A stretch of 64,000 bases of DNA, taken from assembly GCA_050633785.1 (NCBI GenBank), contig JBOEHE010000035.1:1-64000 (forward strand), read 5' to 3'. This DNA comes from CALKZN01 sp050633785. Lineage in GTDB: Bacteria; Pseudomonadota; Gammaproteobacteria; Arenicellales; Arenicellaceae. A program made the position numbers and the translations under genes. Shown here one piece after another: positions 7,564-16,774 of this stretch (position 1 is its first letter; the number at the start of each line of letters is the position of its first letter). The notes beneath the pieces were generated by a model that saw only the letters and a program-made list of their open reading frames with translations, made no database searches and was not told the DNA's origin.

Positions 7564-8373
7564 TCATGACGAAAACAGAGCAGCAACAATGGCTTCGGGA
7601 GCATCCTCCTGAACAATGTGACCAGCATTTGGTACGGTTGTGAAACTGTCTGCACTAATCAACTTGGCCAACTCCTTACCTTGGTTCAGAGGAATAAATA
7701 GATCCTGTTCGCCCCAGACCAGGTTGACTTGACCATGCATCGGACCATATAACGCTTGAATCTCTTCGATATATTTAATGTCTGATTGTGCGATCTGCCG
7801 ATAAAAAGCTGCTTGTCCGACATCATCTTTCCAAGGTGCTGCATAAATTTGAGCCGCTTCTCGTGATAATGGCTTATAGGCCGCTTTTTGGATAAAGGCT
7901 TCCAGCAAAGCGTGGTGAGCATATGCCGGAACCTTGGCAAAGACCTCATAGTGATTTCTGACATGGCTGTAAAATGGTGAGCCTGATGGCAGAACCGCTA
8001 CAACATTAATCAAGGTCAATTTGCGATACCGAAGACCGTTGATGTAATAAGCTCGTAGAGCTGCCAATCCCCCAAAATCATGGGCCACAACTTCAGGCTC
8101 ACCCAGTTTCCAATGCTCTATTAAAGCCGCGAGCAGATCATTTTGACTGGCAGGAGATACATCCTGTTTATCATTCTTTTCTGACTGCCCACTGCCAGGC
8201 ATATCGAAATAATAAACCGTTTTGTTTTTCGCCAGCAAAGGCACTATTTTGCGCCATGACTGAGCCGACCATGGAAATCCATGAACCATAACAACAGGAT
8301 CTCCTTTCCCAACACAGCCCCAGGCTATGGATTGTCCTTGAAAATTAAATGACTTATCTAACTGTAATAACAT
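7564..8373 (-). CDS. Alpha/beta hydrolase with Asp nucleophile (haloalkane dehalogenase/epoxide hydrolase type)
   Basis: This 269-residue alpha/beta-hydrolase has the oxyanion motif HGFP at 31-34. The nucleophile elbow reads AHDFGG with Asp at 99, not Ser. The probable acid lies in WGEQDLFIP, and His252 in NAGHIVQED completes the triad. An aspartate nucleophile points to C-halogen or epoxide hydrolysis rather than ester hydrolysis. The start is supported by AAAGGTGA. It is divergent from a CGNR regulator with paired palindromes between them, so it is probably the regulator's target. Confidence 0.8.
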   Translation of the reverse strand: MLLQLDKSFNFQGQSIAWGCVGKGDPVVMVHGFPWSAQSWRKIVPLLAKNKTVYYFDMPGSGQSEKNDKQDVSPASQNDLLAALIEHWKLGEPEVVAHDFGGLAALRAYYINGLRYRKLTLINVVAVLPSGSPFYSHVRNHYEVFAKVPAYAHHALLEAFIQKAAYKPLSREAAQIYAAPWKDDVGQAAFYRQIAQSDIKYIEEIQALYGPMHGQVNLVWGEQDLFIPLNQGKELAKLISADSFTTVPNAGHIVQEDAPEAIVAALFSS

Positions 8374-8384
8374 ATTTCACCTTT

Positions 8385-8462
8385 GTAACCATTAAAATGT
8401 AATTTATAAGTTACATTGTTTGATTTTTATATGCAACCTATATAAACTTATTTAATGGTTAC
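8385..8462. promoter_or_regulatory. Nested palindromes in the hydrolase/CGNR divergent promoter
   Basis: A perfect 12-base inverted repeat has arms GTAACCATTAAA at 8385-8396 and TTTAATGGTTAC at 8451-8462. A near-perfect 20-base palindrome (ATGTAA...TTACAT) lies just inside the left arm at 8397-8416. The right outer arm covers the ATG of the CGNR regulator. Two nested symmetric sites between divergent genes fit an autoregulated operator. Which protein binds is inferred from position only. Confidence 0.65.
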
Positions 8463-9060
8463 AGATGAAACTCACTATTGGGAAAAATTCGGCTTCTTTG
8501 GCGGGCATGTCTTTCTTGACTTTATCAACACATTTGATGATTTAGGCAAAACCCGTCAGTTGGATGCCTTCAATAATTGGGCTGAATTATTGCGTTGGTC
8601 TGAAAAGGCTGGACTGTTAAATGAGGTGGAAACACGTTCTCTAGGCAAACAGGCATCAACAAAAATTACAGACCTTGAATTGGATAGGCTACGGAGTTTC
8701 CGTGAATCAGCCTGGCAGGTACTAAGTCAAACTGCTGACAATCAAAGCACCAAGGCTAACGACTATGCCGCTTTGAGTGACATTCTGAAATGGGGATATG
8801 GCAGGGCCAGACTCAAGCACGATGGTCAGAAATTTCAGTGGTTGGCACCTATCGATTCTGAAGATATTACCGTGATTCGAGCTCGCCTGGCCTTGTCTGG
8901 CGCAGAGCTGTTGACCAGTGATGCAATCACTCGAATAGCCGAATGCGGCAGTTGCACCGGTTTGTTTCTCAACACTGGTCGAGGGGTTGGGCGCAAGTGG
9001 TGTCGAATGAAAACGTGTGGGAATCGGGCAAAAATCCATCGTTTCAGGGCAACAAAATAA
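8455..9060 (+). CDS. CGNR zinc-finger (ABATE-domain) transcription regulator
   Basis: This 201-residue predicted regulator has an N-terminal ligand-binding-like ABATE domain beginning GGHVFLDFINTFDDLG. Its C-terminal stress-regulator zinc finger (C-GSC...KWCRMKTCGNRAK) supplies the four cysteines and the CGNR box that contacts DNA. No good ribosome site precedes the ATG; the start lies inside an inverted repeat, so translation or transcription may be autorepressed. The family typically controls a neighbouring enzyme gene, here the divergent hydrolase. The ligand is unknown. Confidence 0.8.
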   Translation: MVTDETHYWEKFGFFGGHVFLDFINTFDDLGKTRQLDAFNNWAELLRWSEKAGLLNEVETRSLGKQASTKITDLELDRLRSFRESAWQVLSQTADNQSTKANDYAALSDILKWGYGRARLKHDGQKFQWLAPIDSEDITVIRARLALSGAELLTSDAITRIAECGSCTGLFLNTGRGVGRKWCRMKTCGNRAKIHRFRATK

Positions 9061-9099
9061 GTGTTGCTAGTTTGATGGAGTGGTTAGGGTCGGCAGGCC

Positions 9100-9696
9100 C
9101 TAGTCTGGTTGTATTAATTGCCAATTGTGGGAAGCGGCTTCCTTTTCCAGTTCTGGCAGATGTTGTTCGGGGACTTTCAGTTCAATGCTCACCCTGTCAG
9201 TATAAATTACCTCACCGAGTTCAGCCTGATAGAGTCCAGCAAAATGACGCAAAAATTGCTCTTGTGAAAAAGCCAGCAACACAGTGCGGCTGATCATTGG
9301 TATCGCTTTTTCCAAGGTAAGTATGTCCATAGCTTGCTGTGCCGCAGCAGAATAGGCCCTAACCAGGCCCCCTGCCCCCAGCTTGATGCCACCAAAATAG
9401 CGAATGACAATAATCATGATATTACCAATCTCTTTATGCTGAATAACATTCAATATGGGCTTGCCGGCAGTGCCTGATGGTTCGCCATCGTCAGACATCG
9501 AAGCATTGCTGTTGGCTTCACTGTCACCGAATAAATAAGCCCAACAATGATGCCTGGCATCTGGATAATCCTGTTTGGCCAGATCTAGCAATTGCATGGC
9601 ATCAGCACGGTTTTCAGCGTAGGCCGCACGTGTGATAAAGCGGCTTTTCTTGATGCTGTATTCAGTTTCAATGGCATTGCTGGGGAATAAAAACAT
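9100..9696 (-). CDS. yigZ: YigZ/IMPACT-family protein
   Basis: This 198-residue protein has the UPF0029 N-terminal domain: KSRFITRAAYAENRADAM, the acidic/small DDGEPSGTAGKPIL segment, and the signature RYFGGIKLGAGGLVRAY. A ferredoxin-like C-terminal domain follows (EVIYTDRVSIELKVP). Length and order match bacterial YigZ. Eukaryotic IMPACT acts on translation control; the bacterial role is not firmly known, with proposals around nucleic acid or ribosome binding. It is followed within 30 bases or so by the VanZ-like gene in the same orientation. Confidence 0.85.
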   Translation of the reverse strand: MFLFPSNAIETEYSIKKSRFITRAAYAENRADAMQLLDLAKQDYPDARHHCWAYLFGDSEANSNASMSDDGEPSGTAGKPILNVIQHKEIGNIMIIVIRYFGGIKLGAGGLVRAYSAAAQQAMDILTLEKAIPMISRTVLLAFSQEQFLRHFAGLYQAELGEVIYTDRVSIELKVPEQHLPELEKEAASHNWQLIQPD

Positions 9697-9720
9697 TAGA
9701 TTGGGGTCACTAAAGCCGGG

Positions 9721-10059
9721 TTATTTTTCTCTGAAAGCCCTGTTTGCCACAATGACACCGAGCATCACGCCCACAGCATTAGCCAGCAAGTCACCAGCTG
9801 ACATCATCCTGCCAGGCATAAACGATTGAGCGACTTCCATCAGACCGCTGTAGGCTATGATGCCAAGACATAAGCCGTAATAATAGCGGGCTTGATTGGC
9901 GACATGATAAGCAAGTATGGCGAATACGCAATACAGCCCAATGTGCCCAACTTTGTCCCATTGTCCGCTGATTGCAATGTCATCCATAGAGCGTAATGAG
10001 ATATAGGTGACGAAAAAGGCATATAGAACAAAAAGGGTAATACTTGTTGTGCGTCTCAT
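9721..10059 (-). CDS. VanZ-like membrane protein
   Basis: This 112-residue membrane protein starts at Met 10059 (MRRTTS). It has about four hydrophobic helices, with the VanZ-type features DKVGHIGLYCVFAILAYH (a conserved D...H in the membrane) and LMEVAQSFMPGR...SAGDLLANAVG near the end. VanZ relatives are linked with glycopeptide tolerance in Gram-positives, but in proteobacteria the function is unknown. A longer reading from 10098 adds 13 residues with no support. Confidence 0.75.
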   Translation of the reverse strand: MRRTTSITLFVLYAFFVTYISLRSMDDIAISGQWDKVGHIGLYCVFAILAYHVANQARYYYGLCLGIIAYSGLMEVAQSFMPGRMMSAGDLLANAVGVMLGVIVANRAFREK

Positions 10060-10625
10060 GCTGATTAACGCCACCCTATAACGACAGGCCAGCAGCAAGG
10101 CTGATGCAGCATGCTGCCCTGTTTGAGCGCGCTTGGGTGATAGATCTAAACATACAACAGTTTCTTTCTCGGGCTAGCTATTTTCGGAGTGTAAGCAATT
10201 GAAATTGTCATGTACAGACTCTTTGTGCAGCAATAGATTGACTTTATACAGGGATATGTTGCATTCAGTTTATGGGCCTTACCGGATTGGGTACTCCTTT
10301 ATAGGCATACAGGCATAGTGGCAACTTCAATATAATCACCGTTGATTAAGAATGCCGTTTTTAATATTCATGGGCCCGTAATCAGATGTGTATTTATACA
10401 GAGATATAAGGTACTTCAGAAGCAATGGACAATCGGTCAGTATTTTGGGTGATGGTGACACCCTAGCTGGAATAAGGTTTTTCATTGAATTTAAAGAAAA
10501 AATAAAGAAATTCTGAATATTTTATATCTAACTATCTGATTATGATGAGGTCTCATGCACTAGCCTGACTATTTTTGATCAATCTATCTTTGATAACCAT
10601 CTTTTAAAGTGTAGGAGACAGGCGA
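10060..10625. other. Long intergenic region with a repeated element
   Basis: About 565 bases separate divergent genes, with no convincing reading frame. A 14-base element TTTATACAGRGATAT (one variable base) occurs twice in direct orientation, near 10243 and 10393, 150 bases apart. The last part is AT-rich and leads to AGGAGA eight bases before the PLP-enzyme start at 10626. It probably holds the promoter for the PLP enzyme/exporter pair. I see no tRNA or clear hairpin terminator. Confidence 0.5.
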
Positions 10626-12113
10626 ATGACAACGACAGCTCTGGAGAATTACTTCCGGCCTTTTCGCAATAATGTAGTTGGTATTGAACATCAGCATGAC
10701 TTTAAACAGAGCCCTCTAACCATTTTATACGCTGATTGGGCCGCCAGTGGGCGCTTGTACAAACCTATTGAAGAGTATATTTCTGATAGCCTGGGTCCAT
10801 ATGTTGCCAATACACACACAGAAACGAGTCTGACAGGTTGCACAATGACTCATGCCTATCACCAGGCTAGGGAGATTATCAAAGCACATGTTGGCGCCAA
10901 TGAGGAGGATGTATTACTCTTTGATGGCTTTGGTATGACAGCGGTGGTTAATAAGTTTCAGCGTATGTTGAATTTGAGGCATGGCAAGTCTTCCCATGTT
11001 GAAGAACAATCCGGTGAAGACTGTAAACAACGTCCTTTAGTAGTGATCACCCATCTGGAGCATCATTCTAACCAGATATCATGGTTGGAGTGCGATGTCG
11101 ATGTGGTCATTATAGAGCCGGATGGCAATGGTTATCCATGTTTGCAAAACCTGGAAGGTATTCTGCAAAGCAATGAGTCCAGATCCTTATTGATTGGTTC
11201 ATTCACTGCTTGCTCAAATGTCAGTGGCATTTTTACTCCTTATTATGAAATGGCTGCTTTGATGCACAAATACGGTGGCTATGCCTGTGTGGATTTTTCA
11301 GGTTCAGCACCTTATGTTGATATGAATATGCATCCTGAAAACTCGGACCAGAACCTGGATGCTATTTTTTTCTCACCGCATAAATTTCTAGGAGGTCCTG
11401 GAAGTTCAGGAATATTGGTTTTTAATAAGAAAATGTATGAACGCAGTGTGCCAGACCACCCAGGTGGCGGCACTGTGACATGGACTGATCCCTGGGGTGG
11501 GCACGGCTATCATGCTGATATTGAGACGCGTGAAGATGGTGGTACTCCCGGATTTTTACAAGCAATTAAAGCCTCGCTGGCGATTTTGTTAAAAGATGAA
11601 ATGGGCGTGGAAAAAATGTTGGCCCGTGAACATGAGCAAAAAGAACGTTTGATCAACGGTATTAAGGATCAGAAGGTGATACATATACTGGAACTGGAAA
11701 AAATGCAGCGCCTGGGTTTTATCTCGTTTTATTCTGATCAAATTCACCATAACCTGTTTGTTAAATTGCTTAATGATTATTATGGTATACAGGCGCGTGG
11801 AGGTTGTTCCTGCGCGGGCACCTATGGACATATTCTGTTGGGTGTTGAACCTGCTGCTTCGCAACAGATCGTCAGGAAAATCGAGCGTGGTGACCTAACG
11901 GACAAACCGGGTTGGGTGCGTATCAGTTTGCATCCGGTCATGTCGAATAAGGAAATTGATCATTTGATTGAGGGCATTAATGGCGTTGTCGAAAATTATT
12001 CACACTGGGCTGATGATTATCAATTTAATCGCAGTAGCGGGGAATATGAATGTCTGTCAAAAAGGGAAAGTTACATTAATATAAAAGAACATTTTTCAGC
12101 ATCAATTATATAG
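10626..12113 (+). CDS. Class V aminotransferase-fold PLP enzyme (cysteine desulfurase-like)
   Basis: This 495-residue PLP enzyme has its Schiff-base lysine in FFSPHKFLGGPGS. A histidine stacks in ITHLEHHSNQISW, and CVDFSGSAPYVD supplies the cofactor Asp. The C-terminal RGGCSCAGTYGHILLG has two cysteines where desulfurases carry their catalytic Cys. It is longer than SufS/IscS (~405), with extra sequence at residues ~120-140 and the C-terminus. It may act on cysteine, selenocysteine or another beta-substituted amino acid; the substrate is not decided. The stop is ten bases before the start of an RND exporter gene, so the two probably form one transcript. Confidence 0.75.
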   Translation: MTTTALENYFRPFRNNVVGIEHQHDFKQSPLTILYADWAASGRLYKPIEEYISDSLGPYVANTHTETSLTGCTMTHAYHQAREIIKAHVGANEEDVLLFDGFGMTAVVNKFQRMLNLRHGKSSHVEEQSGEDCKQRPLVVITHLEHHSNQISWLECDVDVVIIEPDGNGYPCLQNLEGILQSNESRSLLIGSFTACSNVSGIFTPYYEMAALMHKYGGYACVDFSGSAPYVDMNMHPENSDQNLDAIFFSPHKFLGGPGSSGILVFNKKMYERSVPDHPGGGTVTWTDPWGGHGYHADIETREDGGTPGFLQAIKASLAILLKDEMGVEKMLAREHEQKERLINGIKDQKVIHILELEKMQRLGFISFYSDQIHHNLFVKLLNDYYGIQARGGCSCAGTYGHILLGVEPAASQQIVRKIERGDLTDKPGWVRISLHPVMSNKEIDHLIEGINGVVENYSHWADDYQFNRSSGEYECLSKRESYINIKEHFSASII

Positions 12114-12123
12114 GGCCTTGCCA

Positions 12124-14484
12124 ATGTCCAGCTTACCATTAACTCAATATGCCTTGAGTTCTCCTCGTCGCACTCTGGCTATCGTAGCCGGTCTTACTGT
12201 GCTGGTTCTGTTGTTAGCAATAAGCCCGAATCTGATCACGGGTATGCAATCATGGATAAAACCATTAACGATTGATACTGATCCAGAAAACATGTTGCCA
12301 TTTGACGATCAGGCACGTGTTTTTCATCGTCAAATGAAGCAGGTGTTTAATTTATCCGACACTATGCTAGTCGGTATCGTTAATGAATCTCATAAGGATG
12401 GAGTTTTTAACTCTCAGACATTAGCCAATGCTCATAAAATCACTGAAACAGCACTGACTCTTGAAGGCGTTGTTGCTGAGGATGTACTGTCGCCATTTAC
12501 CGTGGATAGTATTCAGCATGATGAGGAAGGCACGGTATTTTTTGAATGGTTAATGGAACAGCCTCCGGCAACAAGTCAGGCTGCTCTGGAAATTAAGCAG
12601 CAAGCATTGAGAATTCCTCTGCTTCACAATACCCTGGTTGCCAGTGATGGCAAGGCATTGATGATATATCTGCCTCTGGAGAGCAAAGAACAAAGCTATG
12701 CCATTTATAAGCAATTGCAGGCAGTTATCGCTACTTTGGAAAACAACACAGGCGACCGCTATCACATCACCGGTCTGCCGGTTGCTGAAGATGTGTTTGG
12801 TGTTGAAATGTTTATCCAGATGGCGGTGGTGGCTCCCATTGTCATGTTGCTTATTTTTGCACTGTTGTTTTTCTTTTTCCGTAATGTCACTGTTGTAGCT
12901 TCAGCCTTATTGGTGGCTTTTGTTTCTGTTGTCTGGACGATGGGGGCTCTGGTTATTGCTGGGAACACCATTCATATAATGAGTTCCATGATTCCGATCT
13001 TTATCATGCCAATTGCCGTGCTTGATGCGGTGCATATTCATTCCGAGTTTTTTGATCGCCACAATGCAACCAAAAACAGAAAGGATACCCTTCAAGTAAT
13101 TATGCAAAATTTGCATACTCCAATGTTGTTTACAACGTTGACCACAGCTGTAGGATTTGCTTCTCTGTGGTTTACGCCCATTCCTCCGATTAAAATATTT
13201 GGTTTGTTTGTCGCTGTAGGTGTCGTCATCGCCTGGTTGCTGACCATCACTGTGATTCCGGCGTACTTGCTCTTGATGAAAGAATCTTCTTTGAGCAATT
13301 TTGGCGCGCAAGGTGGAAAATCGTCTGGAATTAACAACTGGTTGAACAAGCATATTCAGCAGATAGGCAGACACAGTTACAGGCATGCTGGCAGCGTAAT
13401 CATTGTGATCGTTGGAATCAGTATTGCCGCTTCTGTGGGTTTAAACTCTATTCAGGTTAATGATAATCCGATTAACTGGTTCGACCAGAAGCACGATATC
13501 CGTGTGGCTGATGCCGCTCTGAATCAGCATAGTGGTGGCACCTACATGCCCTATCTGACTTTTCACTCAGAACAGGATGATACCTTTAAATCTCCGGAAC
13601 TATTACGGTATATCGAAGACTTGCAAAACCATCTGACTTCTCAAGCGGTTGTTGGCAAAGTGAATTCAATTGTAGATATTGTCAAGACAGTACATCGAGA
13701 ATTGTTCTTTGAGGATACGGACAGCTTTTCTATCCCTGACAACCCGGAGGCCGTAGCGCAACTGTTGCTCATCTATCAAAACAGTTTCCGGGCTGATGAT
13801 CTCTGGAAGTTTGTAAACTATGATTACAACCGTATCAATCTCTGGGTGCAAATGACCAGTGGTAATAACCAGGACATGAATGCCATTGTTGAAACGGTAG
13901 ATCAGTATATCCAGCAAAACCCTCCGCCACAATCTATAGAACACGCCTGGTTTGGATTGAGCTATATCAATAGTGTCTGGCAGGACAAGATGGTCACAGG
14001 CATGTTAAAAGCTTTTCTTGGCAGCTTTATCTGTGTTTTTATCATTATGTTGATTCTGTTTCGTTCCTTGCTCTGGAGTGCATTAGCCATGGTCCCCTTG
14101 AGCTTGTCTGTTCTGATCATTTATGGTGCGATTGGCTGGATTGGCAAAGACTACGATATGCCAATTGCGGTGCTTTCCTCACTGAGTCTTGGTCTGGCAA
14201 TTGATTACGCCATACATTTTATCAGTCGCTCTCGCCAGTATCTGGTTGAAAATAATAATTGTTGGCAAACAGCGTGGCCAATCATGTTTGGTGAACCTGC
14301 CCGGGCTATTTTCAAAAATATTTTCATAGTGGGCCTGGGCTTCCTGCCCTTGTTGTTCTCGCCTCTGGTGCCCTATAACACAGTGGGTGTTTTAATCGCT
14401 TCGATATTATTTCTGGCAGGCTTTGTCACTTTGTGGGGGTTGCCTGCACTGATCACCATCGTTACCCGGCCTGCTGAGCAATGA
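12124..14484 (+). CDS. RND-superfamily exporter (MMPL/HAE3 type)
   Basis: This 786-residue inner-membrane protein has two similar halves. Each half has one leading helix, a large periplasmic loop, and a block of five helices (residues ~235-390 and ~635-780). The pattern matches hopanoid/lipid exporters of the HAE3 type, smaller than AcrB (~1040). IPIFIMPIAVLDAVHIHSEF and LSLGLAIDYAIHFISRSRQ are the paired helix-4 signatures with acidic residues for proton coupling. I start at ATG 12124 (AGGG upstream), not TTG 12118. It follows the PLP enzyme directly. The cargo is unknown; no periplasmic adaptor or outer membrane channel is nearby. Confidence 0.85.
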   Translation: MSSLPLTQYALSSPRRTLAIVAGLTVLVLLLAISPNLITGMQSWIKPLTIDTDPENMLPFDDQARVFHRQMKQVFNLSDTMLVGIVNESHKDGVFNSQTLANAHKITETALTLEGVVAEDVLSPFTVDSIQHDEEGTVFFEWLMEQPPATSQAALEIKQQALRIPLLHNTLVASDGKALMIYLPLESKEQSYAIYKQLQAVIATLENNTGDRYHITGLPVAEDVFGVEMFIQMAVVAPIVMLLIFALLFFFFRNVTVVASALLVAFVSVVWTMGALVIAGNTIHIMSSMIPIFIMPIAVLDAVHIHSEFFDRHNATKNRKDTLQVIMQNLHTPMLFTTLTTAVGFASLWFTPIPPIKIFGLFVAVGVVIAWLLTITVIPAYLLLMKESSLSNFGAQGGKSSGINNWLNKHIQQIGRHSYRHAGSVIIVIVGISIAASVGLNSIQVNDNPINWFDQKHDIRVADAALNQHSGGTYMPYLTFHSEQDDTFKSPELLRYIEDLQNHLTSQAVVGKVNSIVDIVKTVHRELFFEDTDSFSIPDNPEAVAQLLLIYQNSFRADDLWKFVNYDYNRINLWVQMTSGNNQDMNAIVETVDQYIQQNPPPQSIEHAWFGLSYINSVWQDKMVTGMLKAFLGSFICVFIIMLILFRSLLWSALAMVPLSLSVLIIYGAIGWIGKDYDMPIAVLSSLSLGLAIDYAIHFISRSRQYLVENNNCWQTAWPIMFGEPARAIFKNIFIVGLGFLPLLFSPLVPYNTVGVLIASILFLAGFVTLWGLPALITIVTRPAEQ

Positions 14485-14552
14485 TACGTGTGTGATCTAC
14501 ATGGCCTCAGCGTGAATCACCAGATAAAGAAACAGCTATTGTTTTTCATCGA

Positions 14553-15107
14553 TCAATTAAAAGTAATTCCATCGGGAGGATTGCCTTGGGTTAAAATTCT
14601 TCCTTCACTGAGAATATAGATCATATCTACCAGCTTCATCGCATCTGTGACATTATGATCGCTCAACAGTATACCAACTCCCATAGAGTTTAATTGTTTG
14701 ATGAGATTAACCATGCAGTGATGTTCTAATTTGGACTGAATATCTTTAAAAGGCTCGTCCAAAATGATTAACTCTGGTGATAGCTTCACAGCGCGAGCCA
14801 AATGCTCAAGACAGGAAGCATCATCCTCAAACTGCTCATCATTGTTACGAAGAATGTTAATGATACCCATTTCAAACCTTTCTTTCCCAGAGAGATTTGA
14901 AATGTCCTGACCTTGATATAACACACTCCCGCTATATCGGATTGAATTTGCTGAGATCATTGTCAGTAATGATTTCTTTCCAGCGCCATTGGGGCCTAGA
15001 AGCCCGACCACCTGGCCTTTCTCAACCATTAAATTGATGTCAGTGAGCTTGTGCGGCTCATCTCGCAAAGTCGATAAATTGCTTATTCTCAGTATTGGTT
15101 TACTCAA
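14553..15107 (-). CDS. LptB-like ABC ATPase lacking the helical domain
   Basis: This 184-residue protein is built like LptB (~240) but is shorter. The N-terminal part keeps VGLLGPNGAGKKS (Walker A, with Lys where Thr/Ser is expected) and GSVLYQGQDIS. It then runs from IINILRNN directly to LEHLARAVKLSPELIILDEP. The Q-loop glutamine and the whole LSGGQ signature region, roughly 55 residues, are missing. Walker B (LIILDEP) and the H-loop histidine (LLSDHNVTD) remain. Such a protein is unlikely to hydrolyse ATP normally. There is no permease gene beside it. It could be a decaying paralog or a regulatory decoy; the frame is intact, which argues against simple decay. Confidence 0.7.
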   Translation of the reverse strand: MSKPILRISNLSTLRDEPHKLTDINLMVEKGQVVGLLGPNGAGKKSLLTMISANSIRYSGSVLYQGQDISNLSGKERFEMGIINILRNNDEQFEDDASCLEHLARAVKLSPELIILDEPFKDIQSKLEHHCMVNLIKQLNSMGVGILLSDHNVTDAMKLVDMIYILSEGRILTQGNPPDGITFN

Positions 15108-15184
15108 TTAAGTTCCTTAGAAACTCGCTAGAGTTTATACCGCCAGTGTCAATAAACCCAAACTTAAAGCAGATAATGTCAATC

Positions 15185-16774
15185 TCAAATCGTATTGCTA
15201 TCGGCAGTCATCATCTGCTCTAGCTTATACAGCAACATTTTTTCTTCGCGAGGCCACTGGGGTGTTGAGTCAACCAACATATATTCGAGTTCGGATGGGG
15301 GATGTTGTTTGGCGCGGATTTCACGTTCTTTGCGCAGTTCATCAATAATCAATGCTCTCAGCTTGCTGCAGATGTGTTGGTAATCGGTATTCTTTACTAG
15401 GTTTACCAGTTCATAGGGGTCGTTGTTTAGGTTGTAGAGTTCATCGTCTGCACCGTAGACTGCCACATATTTCCAGTGATCTTTATAGGCAATCCTCTGA
15501 TGAAGAATGTCGCCGCTATGACCGTAATGTTCACAAATCAGGTGGTCAGGCCAGGAGGTATTCTCTTCAGACTGACATAAAGGCACAAGGTTGCGCCCAT
15601 CAATGTCATCTATATCGGCGCCAGCAGCACTCAAAGCCGTTCCGGTGACATCCATGCTGGTGACCAATTTATCGACCCGCTTTCCTGCTTCAATATGATT
15701 TGGCCATCTCAACACCAGTGGAATTCTGGCAAGCTCTTCAGGAAACGTTGAGTGCTTATCCCAAACGCCGCCATGGCTGGCAATGGTGTCGCCATGATCG
15801 GCGGTTAAAATAACAAGCGTGTCCTCGGCAAGATTCAGTTCATCCAATACGCCAAGTAGCTGACCTACTGCGGCATCCGTTTGTAGGCCTTGTGCATAGC
15901 AACGGGCTAAAACGGTCTGCCAGATATCCCAGCTCGGCCATTTGACATTAGCCTGGCTGTCACCTTTGAGATCACGATGAGCGCTGTACCGAAGAGGCTT
16001 TTCTTGCAGATTTTCATCAAAACTGGGGTAGACAGGTATATCTTCAGGCTTTACCAGTGCCGCAAACTCTTCACTAGGGTAATAGGGCTGATGTGGTCCC
16101 CAGAAACTGGCAACTAAACAGAAAGGTTGATCCTGCTGTGCTAATGCACGCAGTGACTGTTCTGCGGTATGAGCAAGAAAAAACTGTTCATGGAGTGATG
16201 CCGGGCCTTCAAGAACACCGCAGCCCTCCATATATTTCCAGGCATTCGGAGGGTCCATCAAAACCGTCGTTCCACAGTCATCAGGCAGAGATAGATTATG
16301 CTCAATACGACAAAAAGGCTGGTTTTCACCAATCTCAGCAAGATAGCTTTTATACTTCTCTGATCCATAGAGGTTGCCATATTCTGGCAAGCCCCAACCT
16401 TCAATGCCATAGTCAATGGGCAGGCGATTAAGCCCACAATGCCACTTGCCAACATACGCATTGCGATAACCTTGTGCTGCGGTGGAATGAGCATAAAGTC
16501 GTTGTCCACCCCGAAAGTCTTTCAGGTTTTGCAGAATACTATATTCACTGTTCCAGCGCAGGCCATGACGACTGGGTCGTTGCCCAGTCATAATACTGGC
16601 TCGAGCCGGGGTACATATAGGCGCTGCTGTATAAGCGCGTTCGAACCAGGCTCCTTGCTTTGCAAGTTTTTCCAGATTTGGCCAGATATAGGGATATCGG
16701 TCATTCCCGTAGTGGCCTGCAAACGCCATGTGGTCAACAATAATCAGCAAAATGTTCGGTTTTTTTGTGGTCAC
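15185..16774 (-). CDS. Type I sulfatase
   Basis: This 529-residue sulfatase of the alkaline-phosphatase fold carries the formylglycine motif CTPARASIMTGQRPSRHG (Cys54). Metal ligands are visible in NILLIIVDHM and in LTADHGDTIASHG. I start at GTG 16774, preceded by GGAG, rather than TTG 16795. There is no signal peptide, so it is predicted cytoplasmic and needs a formylglycine-generating enzyme or anSME encoded elsewhere. It lies divergent from a GlxA-type AraC regulator, as is common for choline-sulfate or other small-organosulfate catabolism genes, but the substrate is not readable here. Confidence 0.85.
   Translation of the reverse strand: MTTKKPNILLIIVDHMAFAGHYGNDRYPYIWPNLEKLAKQGAWFERAYTAAPICTPARASIMTGQRPSRHGLRWNSEYSILQNLKDFRGGQRLYAHSTAAQGYRNAYVGKWHCGLNRLPIDYGIEGWGLPEYGNLYGSEKYKSYLAEIGENQPFCRIEHNLSLPDDCGTTVLMDPPNAWKYMEGCGVLEGPASLHEQFFLAHTAEQSLRALAQQDQPFCLVASFWGPHQPYYPSEEFAALVKPEDIPVYPSFDENLQEKPLRYSAHRDLKGDSQANVKWPSWDIWQTVLARCYAQGLQTDAAVGQLLGVLDELNLAEDTLVILTADHGDTIASHGGVWDKHSTFPEELARIPLVLRWPNHIEAGKRVDKLVTSMDVTGTALSAAGADIDDIDGRNLVPLCQSEENTSWPDHLICEHYGHSGDILHQRIAYKDHWKYVAVYGADDELYNLNNDPYELVNLVKNTDYQHICSKLRALIIDELRKEREIRAKQHPPSELEYMLVDSTPQWPREEKMLLYKLEQMMTADSNTI

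Noticed and set aside
12907..13386. 159-codon minus-strand frame inside the RND exporter
   Set aside because: Antisense to a well-supported membrane protein; composition is that of a shadow frame (His/Asn/Arg-rich) with no start signal.
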